This document shows positions 17,761 to 27,011 of a DNA stretch of 63,845 bases, in pieces. Made by a program: the position numbers and the translations under genes. The stretch spans positions 1-63,845 of the forward strand of contig JAKAEB010000018.1 in the NCBI GenBank assembly GCA_021818445.1, given 5' to 3'. Position 1 is the stretch's first letter. Every line of letters begins with the position of its first letter. The notes below the pieces were generated by a model. It was given only the letters and a program-made list of their open reading frames with translations. It did not search any database and was not told the origin of the DNA. This DNA is from Planctomycetota bacterium. Lineage in GTDB: Bacteria > Planctomycetota > Phycisphaerae > WQYP01.

Positions 17761-18579
17761 ATGTTTGAGTTTATCAGCAATTTTGCGGATCGCTTGGACG
17801 CCTACAACTGGTGGATTGTCTGTATTGAGCTGTTACTCATCGGCTCAGTCGTGCACTGTGCCCTGTATTTTCTGCGCGATACGCGTGGTGCCCGGCTTAT
17901 CCGCGGTACGATTTTATTCCTTATTATTGCATTCACCGTTATCTGGCTCAGCGGTAATAAATTGGTACGGGTCGAATTTCTATTTCAAAGAATTTTGCTT
18001 TTTACCAGCTTGGCGATCGTGGTCGTGTTTCAACCGGAATTACGCCGGGCGCTTATTCGACTTGGTGAAGCCAGATTGTTTCGCGTCGGGCAGAAACGCC
18101 CGTCCGATATGGTCGATGCGTTGGTCAAAACGGCTGATTATTGTTCGCGGAATCGAATCGGTGCGCTCATTGCTATTGAACGACAGGTTGGTCTGGCGGG
18201 GCTGGCGGAAAATGGTGCATCTCTCGATGCGGAAGTCACCAGTGAATTGCTCAATACCATCTTCTGGCCCGGATCGGCTCTGCATGATATGGGGGTTGTC
18301 ATTCGACATGGGCGGTTGGCGGCGGCGGGGGTGCAGTTTCCTCTGGATGAAGGCAGCGACCTTCCGACCGAACTTGGTGCCCGCCATCGTGCCGCGTTGG
18401 GGCTCTCACAGGATACTGATGCCCTCATTCTTGTGGTCAGTGAGGAGACGGGCATCATCAGTGTTGCTCAGCGTGGTAAGCTGGATCGTGGGTTATCACC
18501 GGATGAACTGCGACGGCGGTTGTACCAAGAACTGGAAATCGAAGCTCATGGCTCTCATGATGATTCGATTCTTGCATAG
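17761..18579 (+). CDS. cdaA: Membrane diadenylate cyclase (CdaA/DacA type)
   Basis: A 272-residue enzyme that makes cyclic di-AMP from two ATP. Three N-terminal hydrophobic helices (about residues 18-95) anchor it, followed by the DAC domain. The RHR motif is intact in LGARHRAALGLS, and VSEETGIISVAQRG matches the family. The normally invariant DGA motif reads DMG (SALHDMGVVI): Asp is kept, while Gly-Ala is replaced by Met-Gly. The start is ATG 17761; an in-frame ATG at 17734 is possible and the AAGGGG upstream is rather distant. The next gene, a YbbR-like protein, begins 8 nt after the stop, matching the cdaA-cdaR order of Firmicutes. Confidence 0.93.
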   Translation: MFEFISNFADRLDAYNWWIVCIELLLIGSVVHCALYFLRDTRGARLIRGTILFLIIAFTVIWLSGNKLVRVEFLFQRILLFTSLAIVVVFQPELRRALIRLGEARLFRVGQKRPSDMVDALVKTADYCSRNRIGALIAIERQVGLAGLAENGASLDAEVTSELLNTIFWPGSALHDMGVVIRHGRLAAAGVQFPLDEGSDLPTELGARHRAALGLSQDTDALILVVSEETGIISVAQRGKLDRGLSPDELRRRLYQELEIEAHGSHDDSILA

Positions 18580-18587
18580 TGAGGAGT

Positions 18588-19712
18588 ATGACCACGAAAA
18601 AAATGGGTCCCAATCTTGCCGCTCACCTGAAAATCCTGCCGCTCACGGTGATCCTTACCCTGCTGCTGTGGCTCTATGCAGATGCCCATCTGACGGCAAC
18701 GCAGCGCGATGTACCTGTGAAGGTGCGGTTTGTGGCCGCCAGGAATAACCACTCCATGACCGTAAGCCCGGTTATGCCACAGGGTGGCGAGTATCAGATT
18801 GATATTTCAGGGCGCAAGAGCGGCGTAAGCCACATTGCCGACCAACTCTTCGGTCGTGCGATGCTTACCACCGTTGACCGTCGCGATCTGACCTACGAAT
18901 TTGATGGCACTCACTTTCAATATGGAAAAACCTATACCTTCAGCACGGTTGGATTAATCGATACTCTACCCTATTTCAGGCGGCACCATGTGGCGGTGAT
19001 CGCGGCACGACCCCGCGAAACCAAATTGGTATTTGATCGGCTCGTTCGCATTCGTCGTCCCATTCAATTTACCGCGCTATCTGGCGTCCATGCCAATATC
19101 AAACCGGCCACGGCAGTTGTCACCATCGCCGGCAGCACGCTCAATCGGATTGGTGGCGTGGATGAAATTTCGGTTGAAGCGCAGCCACTGCAGAGTCTCA
19201 CTGGCCTGCCGCCCGGCTCAAAACAGCAAATTGAAGCGCAATTAATTGTTCATTATCCCGGAGCGGTGCGACACGCAGTGACGGTAAGCCCCACGACAGT
19301 TGTCGTTCGCTTTATTGCACCACGTGGAAAACTTAAGGTTCTGCGCGTCGGGGCCGTCCCCATCTGGGTGCAGGGGCCACCATGGATATTGCGGCGTTAC
19401 CGTGTGCGTGTGCGTCCGGCATCGGTGGCGGTTACCGTTTTTGGTACCACGCGGACGATCCGCCATCTCGAAACGGAAATTGCTTTGGGAACCGTTGCGC
19501 CGATCAATAAGCAGATCATCGGTTTTGTGAGTTTGCCTCCATCTGTAAAGCCCACGCACCACTGGCTGAGTCACAGCGTACATTTTTCTCTGCCCAAAGG
19601 CGTTTCGCTGGTAAAAAGCCCTCAAACGGTGCAGATTGAAATCATCCGCCCGCCCGGCATATCGCCATCCGGGGGGGAGCCAGCCTCCACCGCTCCCGTG
19701 GTGCATCCATGA
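18588..19712 (+). CDS. YbbR-like protein, putative CdaR regulator of the diadenylate cyclase
   Basis: A 374-residue protein with a single N-terminal membrane segment (PLTVILTLLLWLYADA) and a long extracytoplasmic region with repeated beta-rich YbbR-like units. Low sequence conservation makes the YbbR assignment depend partly on its position after cdaA. In Firmicutes CdaR binds CdaA across the membrane and tunes c-di-AMP synthesis; the same is inferred here. ATG 18588 is chosen. The GAGGAG upstream is unusually close (1 nt), and the GTG at 18579 or ATG at 18603 remain alternatives. Its end overlaps the start of xseA by 4 bp. Confidence 0.78.
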   Translation: MTTKKMGPNLAAHLKILPLTVILTLLLWLYADAHLTATQRDVPVKVRFVAARNNHSMTVSPVMPQGGEYQIDISGRKSGVSHIADQLFGRAMLTTVDRRDLTYEFDGTHFQYGKTYTFSTVGLIDTLPYFRRHHVAVIAARPRETKLVFDRLVRIRRPIQFTALSGVHANIKPATAVVTIAGSTLNRIGGVDEISVEAQPLQSLTGLPPGSKQQIEAQLIVHYPGAVRHAVTVSPTTVVVRFIAPRGKLKVLRVGAVPIWVQGPPWILRRYRVRVRPASVAVTVFGTTRTIRHLETEIALGTVAPINKQIIGFVSLPPSVKPTHHWLSHSVHFSLPKGVSLVKSPQTVQIEIIRPPGISPSGGEPASTAPVVHP

Positions 19713-21229
19713 AGAATGACCATCCTTTGTTTACGGGCTTCTCTTCTTCACAGGTAACACCGCCATTAAAGAGTCCATCGGCCCTTCCCCCAGAAGAATT
19801 GCCAAAACACCCTGTCGCCATGACCGTCTCGGAGGCATGCGATCTGCTCGGAGACACCATCGAAACATGCCTGCCTTACCCCATTCAAATACGAGGCGAG
19901 ATTACCAATTGGAAAATTGCCCGCAGCGGTCACGCCTACTTCTCCCTGCGCGATGATGAGGCCTCACTCGAGTGTGTCATGTGGAAACGTGATCTGGAAA
20001 AATTAAATATCCGCCCAGCCGACGGAATCAAGGTGATTGCCGTTGGTCAAATACGTTTTTACAAGCCGCGCGGGCAGGTTAATTTTCAGGCCATGACGAT
20101 CACATTGGAAGGACGTGGCGAGTTGGAATTTCGCTACCGTGAACTATGCAAACAGCTCCTCGCGGAAGGGTTGTTCGCGGCTGATCGGAAAAGGCCCATC
20201 CCGCAATATCCCATGCGCATCGGTTTGGTTACCAGTAACGTCGGCGATGCCCTTTTTGACGTCCTGACTACCGCACAACGTCGTTTTCCGCCGCTGGAAA
20301 TTATCTTTGTACCTGTGAGGGTTCAGGGCGAAGGAGCCGCAGTGGACATCACCCGCGCCATCAGTTTATTAAATGAAAACGCCGCGTCGTTGGGCCCGAT
20401 CGATGCGATACTTCTGGTTCGAGGCGGTGGTTCGCTGGAGGATTTGTGGGCATTTAATGATGAAACGCTTGCTCGCGCCATCGCCGCAAGTCCCATCCCG
20501 ATCGCCACCGGCATCGGACATGAGCCGGATCAGACCATCGCGGATTTGGTGGCTGATGTATCCGGTCCAACGCCCACCGGCATCGCACAAAAAGTCGTCG
20601 GGGAAATGGCCGCTTTGGAGGATGCGTTAGAATATGGTGTGGAGCAAATGACGGGCAGAATGCTCCAAACGCTTGATACCCGCCATCGCGACCTGGACGC
20701 AGCGGAAGGAAAAATGGAAACGCAATTTCAGCGACGGCTCCTTGACTTGCAGCGATCGCTGGATCGTCTCAAGGAGAAAATAAGCTCGATTGAGCCATCT
20801 CGCTTGGCGGGGCAAAAAGCGCTCGCTGTGGAATACGCCCGCGAGCAGCTTTCCGGTGCCATGCAACGTTGTGTGACGGGATATCGCCCACGTGTGGATC
20901 AATACAAAAACAGACTCATTGGCGCATCACCTTCCCGCCGGATGGAGCGGGTCGCCGCCGAACTCGATGCCACCCGCCGTGAATTGACGAAACTCATGCA
21001 GCACCATTGCCGACAGGCAGGTGAATGGTGTCGTCAGTTTGCCTTGCGACTCAATGAATCGCACCCGGATAAGATACTTCAGCGCGGCTTTTCCATTACG
21101 ACATTGGAAAATGGCGACCTGCTGAAATCTACTGCCAGCGCACGGCCCGGAATCAAACTCATCACGCGGCTTGCGGATGGCAGCGTGATCAGCGCAGTCG
21201 AGGCGGTAAATAGTGGCCGGGGGGTATGA
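19709..21229 (+). CDS. xseA: Exodeoxyribonuclease VII large subunit
   Basis: A 506-residue catalytic subunit of ExoVII, which degrades single-stranded DNA in both directions to short oligonucleotides. An N-terminal OB-fold (about residues 35-135, VRGEITNWK-type region IQIRGEITNWKIARSGHAYF) is followed by the catalytic domain with RIGLVTSNVGDALFD, LVRGGGSLEDLWAFND and IATGIGHEPDQTIADLVAD. A long coiled-coil for small-subunit binding spans about 290-430. The N terminus carries about 30 extra, proline-rich residues, and an internal ATG at residue 38 (MTVSEACDLL) could also serve as a start. It overlaps the YbbR gene (ATGA) and is followed by xseB. Confidence 0.95.
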   Translation: MKNDHPLFTGFSSSQVTPPLKSPSALPPEELPKHPVAMTVSEACDLLGDTIETCLPYPIQIRGEITNWKIARSGHAYFSLRDDEASLECVMWKRDLEKLNIRPADGIKVIAVGQIRFYKPRGQVNFQAMTITLEGRGELEFRYRELCKQLLAEGLFAADRKRPIPQYPMRIGLVTSNVGDALFDVLTTAQRRFPPLEIIFVPVRVQGEGAAVDITRAISLLNENAASLGPIDAILLVRGGGSLEDLWAFNDETLARAIAASPIPIATGIGHEPDQTIADLVADVSGPTPTGIAQKVVGEMAALEDALEYGVEQMTGRMLQTLDTRHRDLDAAEGKMETQFQRRLLDLQRSLDRLKEKISSIEPSRLAGQKALAVEYAREQLSGAMQRCVTGYRPRVDQYKNRLIGASPSRRMERVAAELDATRRELTKLMQHHCRQAGEWCRQFALRLNESHPDKILQRGFSITTLENGDLLKSTASARPGIKLITRLADGSVISAVEAVNSGRGV

Positions 21230-21351
21230 CGCGATGCGCCGCGCGCCTTGATGCTCAAGGAGCCTGGTCGGCACTTCGCAGAAATGGCAGTGCTTGGACA
21301 GACTCCCGGGGCAAGGTGACAATAAGCTCGATGACTGGATTGGAGAATTCC

Positions 21352-21600
21352 ATGGCGGAAAAAAAAGGTGAGTCCTTCAACTTGGAACGTACGCTGGAGG
21401 AATTGGCGAAAATTACCGAGCAAATCAGTGCCGGTAAGGTCGGGCTTGAAGAAAGCCTGCGGCTCTATGAAAAGGGTATGAGCATGGTGACCCAGTGCCG
21501 TGAATATCTCGCTACCGCCGAAAGCCGCATCAAATTGATTTCTCAGAAGGCTGACGGATTGGCTATCAACGACGTGTCAGTAGATGATCTCAAACGTTGA
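21352..21600 (+). CDS. xseB: Exodeoxyribonuclease VII small subunit
   Basis: An 82-residue protein matching XseB: FNLERTLEELAKITEQISAG, then LEESLRLYEKGM, the helical hairpin that decorates the XseA coiled coil. ATG 21352 has TTGGAG 6 nt upstream and gives the normal family length. The frame is open back to an ATG at 21226 that overlaps the xseA stop, so a 124-residue form coupled to xseA is formally possible. The extra 42 residues look unconserved. Confidence 0.93.
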   Translation: MAEKKGESFNLERTLEELAKITEQISAGKVGLEESLRLYEKGMSMVTQCREYLATAESRIKLISQKADGLAINDVSVDDLKR

Positions 21601-21670
21601 TGGTGGCAGCAATCGCGTACGTCTTTTTTAGCCAGTGCATGCATTGTGATAGCGGATTCCGGAGTCGTAG

Positions 21671-22129
21671 ATGAATCAGAACAGCCCTGCTGACCATACA
21701 TCAAACTCACTATGGGGAATCAATCTGGCCATTGGCTATTTGTTGGCACTATCCATCCTGACTTTACTTGGAGCGTTATTCTTCGGGCTTGCCGTAGGTG
21801 CCGGTGCTATTAAAACTCCCGGCGACATTCCAGTGGCCGGCGTATTTGTGATTGTTTGCCTCGTCGCCGGCATTTTGCCAAGTGGCATGTTATTCAGTTT
21901 TGCAATGGCCCTTATTGGGATTAAGTCCGAGGTGTTGCTGCTGCGGCGAGTTGTCAAAACCGGAGAAGGGACTCAGTTGCGCCTCAGCTCGGTGGACGAA
22001 TCGCTTCGGGAACTTGGCGGCACCATGAAAGGCGCGTCCTCGGCATCCCACTCAGCAGCAGGGGCGGAACCAGTGCCGACGCGATCTCCGATCCAACCGT
22101 CAATTCGACAGATTTGTCGCAATTACTGA
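21671..22129 (+). CDS. Small membrane protein of unknown function (152 aa)
   Basis: Two hydrophobic helices (about residues 18-48 and 55-80) are followed by a charged linker that runs out of frame into an unstructured Ser/Ala/Pro-rich tail. ATG 21671 follows CGGAGTCGTAG. No domain is recognised. Its last 16 bp overlap the start of the next open frame, which is helical and also orphan, so the two may be parts of one protein separated by a frameshift in the GC-rich stretch around 22050-22070. It is probably co-transcribed with xseB. Confidence 0.6.
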   Translation: MNQNSPADHTSNSLWGINLAIGYLLALSILTLLGALFFGLAVGAGAIKTPGDIPVAGVFVIVCLVAGILPSGMLFSFAMALIGIKSEVLLLRRVVKTGEGTQLRLSSVDESLRELGGTMKGASSASHSAAGAEPVPTRSPIQPSIRQICRNY

Positions 22130-22908
22130 CGGTGATGACTGAACTGCGCGATACCCTGCTTATGAGTGAGCCGGAAAGGGCCGCCATGCTCAAGCGCCGT
22201 TTGGATCAAAAGCGGCGCGGGCTTATTGAGAAACTTCACCATCATCTGCGTCATGAGGAATGGAAGGCAGCGGAGGTCATCCTTCAGGATTTTAATTTCC
22301 TTTTTCCCGACGATCCTCAAAAGAAAGATTTGCAGGATGAGTTGGCTTTTGCCAAACAACGCAAGGCCGACCTTGACCTCTCCGACGCGCAGGACCGGAT
22401 ACGCGGGTGGGTTGGGTCGAATCGGTGGGATATGGTGGAACCGTTGGTTGCGAAACTGGAACTGCAATATCCCGACGATAGGGGAGTGGTTGATTACGTC
22501 CGGCAGATACGCAGCGAAATGCAGAGTTGGCATCGAGAGGAATTGCAAAATTTGATTGGCCAATTGAAGGATGCCAGTGATCATCGCCAATGGCGACGAG
22601 CCAGCCTGATCGCGCAACAGTTATTGGAAAAATACCCGGACGATAAGCTGGTTGAAAAATTGCGGTCCGAACTCCCCACCCTGCGCAAAAATGCCGACCT
22701 TCAGGAAGTAAAAGACCTCGAAACGCAGTTTAAGGAATTGCTCCAGCGGCGGCGCTACGACGAAGCGTTCCCCATAGCCCAGAAGGTAATCGATGAGCAT
22801 CCGGAGACGGCAGTCGCCAATGAGCTGGTCAAAATGCTGCCCAAACTCCAAGAATTAATAAAACAGGAAAAAATCCGCCGCAATGCCGATCTGGGAAATG
22901 CCGGCTGA
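22114..22908 (+). CDS. Helical/TPR-like soluble protein of unknown function
   Basis: A 264-residue highly charged protein with repeated units of about 35-40 residues. Each unit has a Trp/Arg-rich helix followed by YPDDKLV-type turns (FLFPDDPQKKDL, LQYPDDRGVVDY, LEKYPDDKLVEK, IDEHPETAVANE), in the manner of tetratricopeptide repeats. A scaffolding role is likely. The start is uncertain: TTG 22114 and ATG 22135 both lack a ribosome-binding site, and the frame is open upstream without a stop to at least 22012. That is the main hint that it is the continuation of the preceding membrane protein. Confidence 0.65.
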   Translation: MSQLLTVMTELRDTLLMSEPERAAMLKRRLDQKRRGLIEKLHHHLRHEEWKAAEVILQDFNFLFPDDPQKKDLQDELAFAKQRKADLDLSDAQDRIRGWVGSNRWDMVEPLVAKLELQYPDDRGVVDYVRQIRSEMQSWHREELQNLIGQLKDASDHRQWRRASLIAQQLLEKYPDDKLVEKLRSELPTLRKNADLQEVKDLETQFKELLQRRRYDEAFPIAQKVIDEHPETAVANELVKMLPKLQELIKQEKIRRNADLGNAG

Positions 22909-23000
22909 CGCAAAGGCCGCCAATCGGGGCCCGGCCCGTCGAAGATATGCGTTTGCCACGCGCATCAAACCCGTCTCGGATGGGTGTATCGGGTTACCCG

Positions 23001-25403
23001 CTATTTCAGCGGGGCACGCCGCAATCTCAGGGCGTTGGTTATAACTGAAACGGAACTCAAGCTCATAGCCGCAGCCGCAATCATCGGGCTAAGCAGTAAC
23101 CCAAAAAACGGATAAAGCACTCCTGCTGCGATCGGCACACCACACGTATTGTAAACAAAGGCAAATGCGAGATTCTGGCGAATGTTCTGCATGGTCGTCC
23201 GGCTTATAAATATGGCCTGGAGTACTTTATGTAAATCTCCGTGCAGTAATGTTACGCCACTGCTGGAAATGGCCACATCAGCTCCAGATCCCATCGCGAT
23301 GCCGACATCCGCCGCGGCCAGTGCCGCTGCATCATTAATTCCATCCCCGATCATCGCGATCTTTCGGCCTTTGCTGTGCATCTGACTGATCTGAGCGTGT
23401 TTGTCGGCGGGCAGGAGTCCTGCCTTGTATTGGCGGATGCCGACACGCTCAGCCACGTGTTCAGCGGTGCCGGCATTGTCGCCGGTGAGCATGACAACTT
23501 CCATACCGAGGCGTTTGAGTTCATTAACGACCGACGCGGCATCATCGCGGATCGGATCTGCTACGCCGATGATACCCTCAAGCCGTCCGTCCACTGCCAG
23601 CAGCACGACAGACTGTCCGTCCGCTTCATATTTTTCCAACTCTGCCTGTACCGGCGATACGTCCACGCGAAGCTCTTCCAGCATGCGCCTGTTACCCAAA
23701 AGCACGTCATGGCCTGATACCTTGCCACGTACGCCACGACCACTTATTGCCTTAAAATCATGGCTTTCAGGTGGCTGTATGCCCCGTTTTTCCGCGGCTC
23801 TTAAAATGGCCGCCGCCAAAGGATGTTCGCTCGCCCTTTCAAGGGCCGCGGCCATGGATAGTAAGGCCACCTCGCCGTCGGCTTGTATGGCCTTCAAACT
23901 TACCACCTCTGGCCGTCCCCGCGTCAGTGTGCCTGTCTTGTCGAGAGCGATCGTATCAACATGGCTTAGTGCCTCAAGGGCCTCTGCATTGCGAATCAAA
24001 ATGCCCTGCCTGGCTGCTCTTCCAATACCCACCACAATCGACACCGGGGTGGCCAACCCCAACGCACAGGGGCAGGCAATAAGCAGTACCGCCACCCCAT
24101 TTACCAAACCGTATACCGCTGAAGGCTTAGGCCCCCAAATCAGCCAGGCAAAAAAGGTGGCTACCGCCACGGCCACAACCAGCGGAACAAAAATTCCCGA
24201 TACCCGGTCCGCCAGTTTTTGTATCGGCGCGCGACTTCGCTGGGCCTCACCTACCAGATGGATGATCTGAGCCAACGTCGTCTCGGCGCCAACCTTCTCG
24301 GCTGTCATTTTCAGTACACCGCTGCCGTTGATCGATCCACCCGTTACCTTGTCGCCGGCCTTTTTTTCGACGGGTTGTGGTTCTCCCGTCAACATCGATT
24401 CATCCACCGTGCTGCCCCCGTCTGTTACCACACCGTCAGTGGGTATCTTTTCACCGGGTTTAACCAGCAGCGTATCGCCCGGGACCAGCCCGTCGATGGC
24501 CACATCTGATTCCGACCCATCGGGCTCAATTTTACGAGCGGTTTTTGGGGCCAGCGAAAGCAGTTCGCTCATGGCCGCGCCGGTTTTACGCCGCGCCCGC
24601 AGTTCCAGTACCTGCCCCAGGAGCACCAGTGCCGTAATGACTGCGGCTGCCTCAAAATAGGTGTGCACCAGGCCGCTCCGATTTTGAAAATGCCGCGGAA
24701 ACAAGCCCGGCATTGCAAGGGCAACCAGGCTGTAGCTGTACGCCACGCCCACGCCCATGGCTATTAATGTAAACATATTAATACTGAAACTGCTGATAGA
24801 TCGCCAGCCGCGCACAAAAAATGGCCACCCCGCCCAGAGCACCACGGGCGTTGAGAGCAAAAACAGCACCCAGCCAACCCAAGGTGCCCGATTTAAATGT
24901 GCGATATGTCCATCTGCCACCATTGATAAAATCACGACCGGAATCGCCAACACCACCGCGAGGACAAATCTTCGCAACATGTCACGATATTCCGAATCAT
25001 CGGGCTGGTCATCAGCCGAGGCATTTACCGGCTCCAGAGCCATTCCGCATTTGGGGCACGGGCCGGGCTTGACTGACTTTATTTCCGGATGCATGGGGCA
25101 GGTGTAATATTTGCCCTGCGAGGCTTGGGTTTCAGCGTTGCCGCGCCGATCTGTTCCCTCTCCCGACGAACCTTCAGCCCGGTCGCTCCCATTCCGTTTG
25201 GTGCCTTCATCCTTCGGCTTGAGAAACTTGGGTGGGTCTGCTTTAAAGTTTTCCAGGCAGCTTTTGCCACAAAAATAGTAAGTCTGACCGCTGAACATAT
25301 GGCTTCCCGCACATTTTGCGGGGTTCACCTTCATGCCGCAGACTGGGTCAACGGCCTCCTTCGGTGTCGCTTTTTCATTGGCATCGGATGCAATGGAATT
25401 CAT
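23001..25403 (-). CDS. copA: Copper-translocating P1B-type ATPase with N-terminal YHS and heavy-metal-binding domains
   Basis: An 800-residue Cu+ export pump. A YHS domain occupies residues 18-60 ([13 protein letters not shown] ... YYFCGKSC) and a CPMHP-type metal-binding domain lies at 99-123. Six-plus membrane helices include the CPC ion site (444-446). Also present are the TGEP loop (339-342), the phosphorylation motif DKTGT (488-492) and the C-terminal [18 protein letters not shown]. The last helices carry YN and MSLSS residues characteristic of P1B-1 Cu+ pumps. ATG 25403 follows GGAGGAG at 8 nt; an open extension to 25529 runs through the upstream terminator and was rejected. Its likely promoter lies in the 70 bp between that terminator and the ATG. 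Confidence 0.95.
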   Translation of the reverse strand: MNSIASDANEKATPKEAVDPVCGMKVNPAKCAGSHMFSGQTYYFCGKSCLENFKADPPKFLKPKDEGTKRNGSDRAEGSSGEGTDRRGNAETQASQGKYYTCPMHPEIKSVKPGPCPKCGMALEPVNASADDQPDDSEYRDMLRRFVLAVVLAIPVVILSMVADGHIAHLNRAPWVGWVLFLLSTPVVLWAGWPFFVRGWRSISSFSINMFTLIAMGVGVAYSYSLVALAMPGLFPRHFQNRSGLVHTYFEAAAVITALVLLGQVLELRARRKTGAAMSELLSLAPKTARKIEPDGSESDVAIDGLVPGDTLLVKPGEKIPTDGVVTDGGSTVDESMLTGEPQPVEKKAGDKVTGGSINGSGVLKMTAEKVGAETTLAQIIHLVGEAQRSRAPIQKLADRVSGIFVPLVVAVAVATFFAWLIWGPKPSAVYGLVNGVAVLLIACPCALGLATPVSIVVGIGRAARQGILIRNAEALEALSHVDTIALDKTGTLTRGRPEVVSLKAIQADGEVALLSMAAALERASEHPLAAAILRAAEKRGIQPPESHDFKAISGRGVRGKVSGHDVLLGNRRMLEELRVDVSPVQAELEKYEADGQSVVLLAVDGRLEGIIGVADPIRDDAASVVNELKRLGMEVVMLTGDNAGTAEHVAERVGIRQYKAGLLPADKHAQISQMHSKGRKIAMIGDGINDAAALAAADVGIAMGSGADVAISSSGVTLLHGDLHKVLQAIFISRTTMQNIRQNLAFAFVYNTCGVPIAAGVLYPFFGLLLSPMIAAAAMSLSSVSVITNALRLRRAPLK

Positions 25404-25474
25404 GGTGCATACTCCTCCTGCTTCACCTTGGACTCTACAAGCGCGGACACTGGTTTTCAAGCTGGGCCGCAGAC

Positions 25475-25508
25475 AAAAAAAAGCGGCAGACATCCGATGT
25501 CTGCCGCT
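25475..25508 (-). terminator. Rho-independent terminator of the barrel-protein gene
   Basis: On the minus strand a perfect 13-bp stem (AGCGGCAGACATC and its complement, central single base, so an effective loop of about 5 nt) is followed directly by a run of eight T. It lies 26 bp after the stop of the beta-barrel gene and upstream of copA, so it separates the two transcripts. Confidence 0.9.
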
Positions 25509-25533
25509 GGAAGATTCAAATCGAGTCAATCAA

Positions 25534-26886
25534 TTAGAAGCCGATCTCCAAACCCGCTGTGACGCTCTGGGCATAGGTGTGTGGCCCGCCAGCAAATTGC
25601 GCCTCGTAGTCGGTAAATACATTAATGTTCTTTCCGACTTCAGCCGTAAGCGAAAAGCCCATCAGCGCCGTATCCCGAACCGGTCCATTGGTTTCAACCG
25701 TAAACGCATTGGAACCGGTGTTAACAAACGATGCGTTGATACCCCTGCTGCTGTTGAGATATTCATGCGAATAGAAGGCATTCAGCGATGGGACGACGGT
25801 CAACCAATGGGTAATTGGCATGTCGTAAGACACATGTCCACCGATTTGCGTCCGCAAAGACTCCACCCTTTGCTTGGAGACACTTAGTGCGAAGGGGCTG
25901 CTGGTTTCGGATGTGCCTTGAACATTCACGTGAGTGTAATACAGGCCACCGAGAGGACCAAAAATCAGATGTTTTTTCATCGCCTTGAAGTCGTATCCAC
26001 CCTCAAGGGCGACGTTATACACGCTGCCACCGGTGTCACCACGCGCGGAAGTCAGCGATCCGTCAAAGTTGATATTGCGATAAACATCCACATCCAGAAT
26101 CGAATAATCGAAGAGGCCTGCCACAAAGAACCCCTTCCTGTAATAAGAGGCATATGCCTGAAATCCTAAATCCTGCAGTTTGGCCGAGCTTTGAAATTGA
26201 TCCAAGGTGGCCTGCGGGTCGGTATATGAAATCGACGCACCCACAATCAGGGGCTTACACCAGTGGTAGTTTGCACCGAGAAATACACTGCTTGCCGAAA
26301 AGTGAGCAGCACTGGGTGAATAGGCAAAATCTCCTGAAACCCAGTTGTAATATGAATATATTGATACCCCCTTAGCGTACTTCATTACGCCGCTCATCAT
26401 TCCCCCCATCATGCCATTGGGGCTGCCTCCGTTACTTGACGACATGCCGCCGGAATTGTTCATGCCGGCACCGGTGGCGGTGCTCTGCTCGGGCATGTAG
26501 TAACTGTCGTGCAGCATTTGGAAGACGTTTTGGTCGAAAAATACCTGTTCCTGTAAAGCGATATCCGGCAGGTACTGATAAACAGCGGGCGATAACTGGT
26601 TCAAAGCTGTATTCACCTGCGCAGGCGATCCCGACAGGATTGAATTGATGGGGGATGAAATAGATGCCGGAATTGATCCAGAGGCTTGGAGATTATTTAA
26701 ATAATTGCCAACTGCTGTTTCATTTGGTGTTGTTGCAAATTGCGAAAATCCGCCCGCTGCCAACGCCACTGAGCCGCTGGTCAGCGCAGTCGCCGCCGCC
26801 AGTGAAAGCATCGCGGCATATGGCTTATACCGCTTACCGCCCCGCGTGTTACGAAACACTTCCGGTACCTTCCGACATGAATTCAT
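25534..26886 (-). CDS. Autotransporter-type outer-membrane beta-barrel protein with Met-rich linker
   Basis: A 450-residue exported protein. A signal peptide covers about residues 1-45 (MLSLAAATALTSGSVALAAG). A short helical passenger-like region follows (about 46-150). Next comes a Gly/Ser/Asn/Met-rich linker with GMMGGMMSGVM, and then a C-terminal barrel of about 270 residues ending in the outer-membrane signature ...GLEIGF with terminal Phe. ATG 26886 has CAGGAGATGGT upstream. It resembles autotransporter beta-domains, although the passenger is very short. Methionine-rich segments can bind Cu(I), and the gene precedes copA, which hints at copper handling; this is inference only. Confidence 0.8.
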   Translation of the reverse strand: MNSCRKVPEVFRNTRGGKRYKPYAAMLSLAAATALTSGSVALAAGGFSQFATTPNETAVGNYLNNLQASGSIPASISSPINSILSGSPAQVNTALNQLSPAVYQYLPDIALQEQVFFDQNVFQMLHDSYYMPEQSTATGAGMNNSGGMSSSNGGSPNGMMGGMMSGVMKYAKGVSIYSYYNWVSGDFAYSPSAAHFSASSVFLGANYHWCKPLIVGASISYTDPQATLDQFQSSAKLQDLGFQAYASYYRKGFFVAGLFDYSILDVDVYRNINFDGSLTSARGDTGGSVYNVALEGGYDFKAMKKHLIFGPLGGLYYTHVNVQGTSETSSPFALSVSKQRVESLRTQIGGHVSYDMPITHWLTVVPSLNAFYSHEYLNSSRGINASFVNTGSNAFTVETNGPVRDTALMGFSLTAEVGKNINVFTDYEAQFAGGPHTYAQSVTAGLEIGF

Positions 26887-27011
26887 ACCATCTCCTGCTG
26901 TTAAACTCTTGCTGCGCGACCACGGGCTGACAACTGTGGCTGCCAGGCCGGATCGGCGGACAAAAGTAATATTCGGTGCGACAGTACTGTAGGCATCGCG
27001 TGGCCGATAAG

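Noticed and set aside
25404..25529. N-terminal extension of copA
   Set aside because: It would be translated from the upstream gene's terminator; ATG 25403 has GGAGGAG and fits the YHS-domain start.
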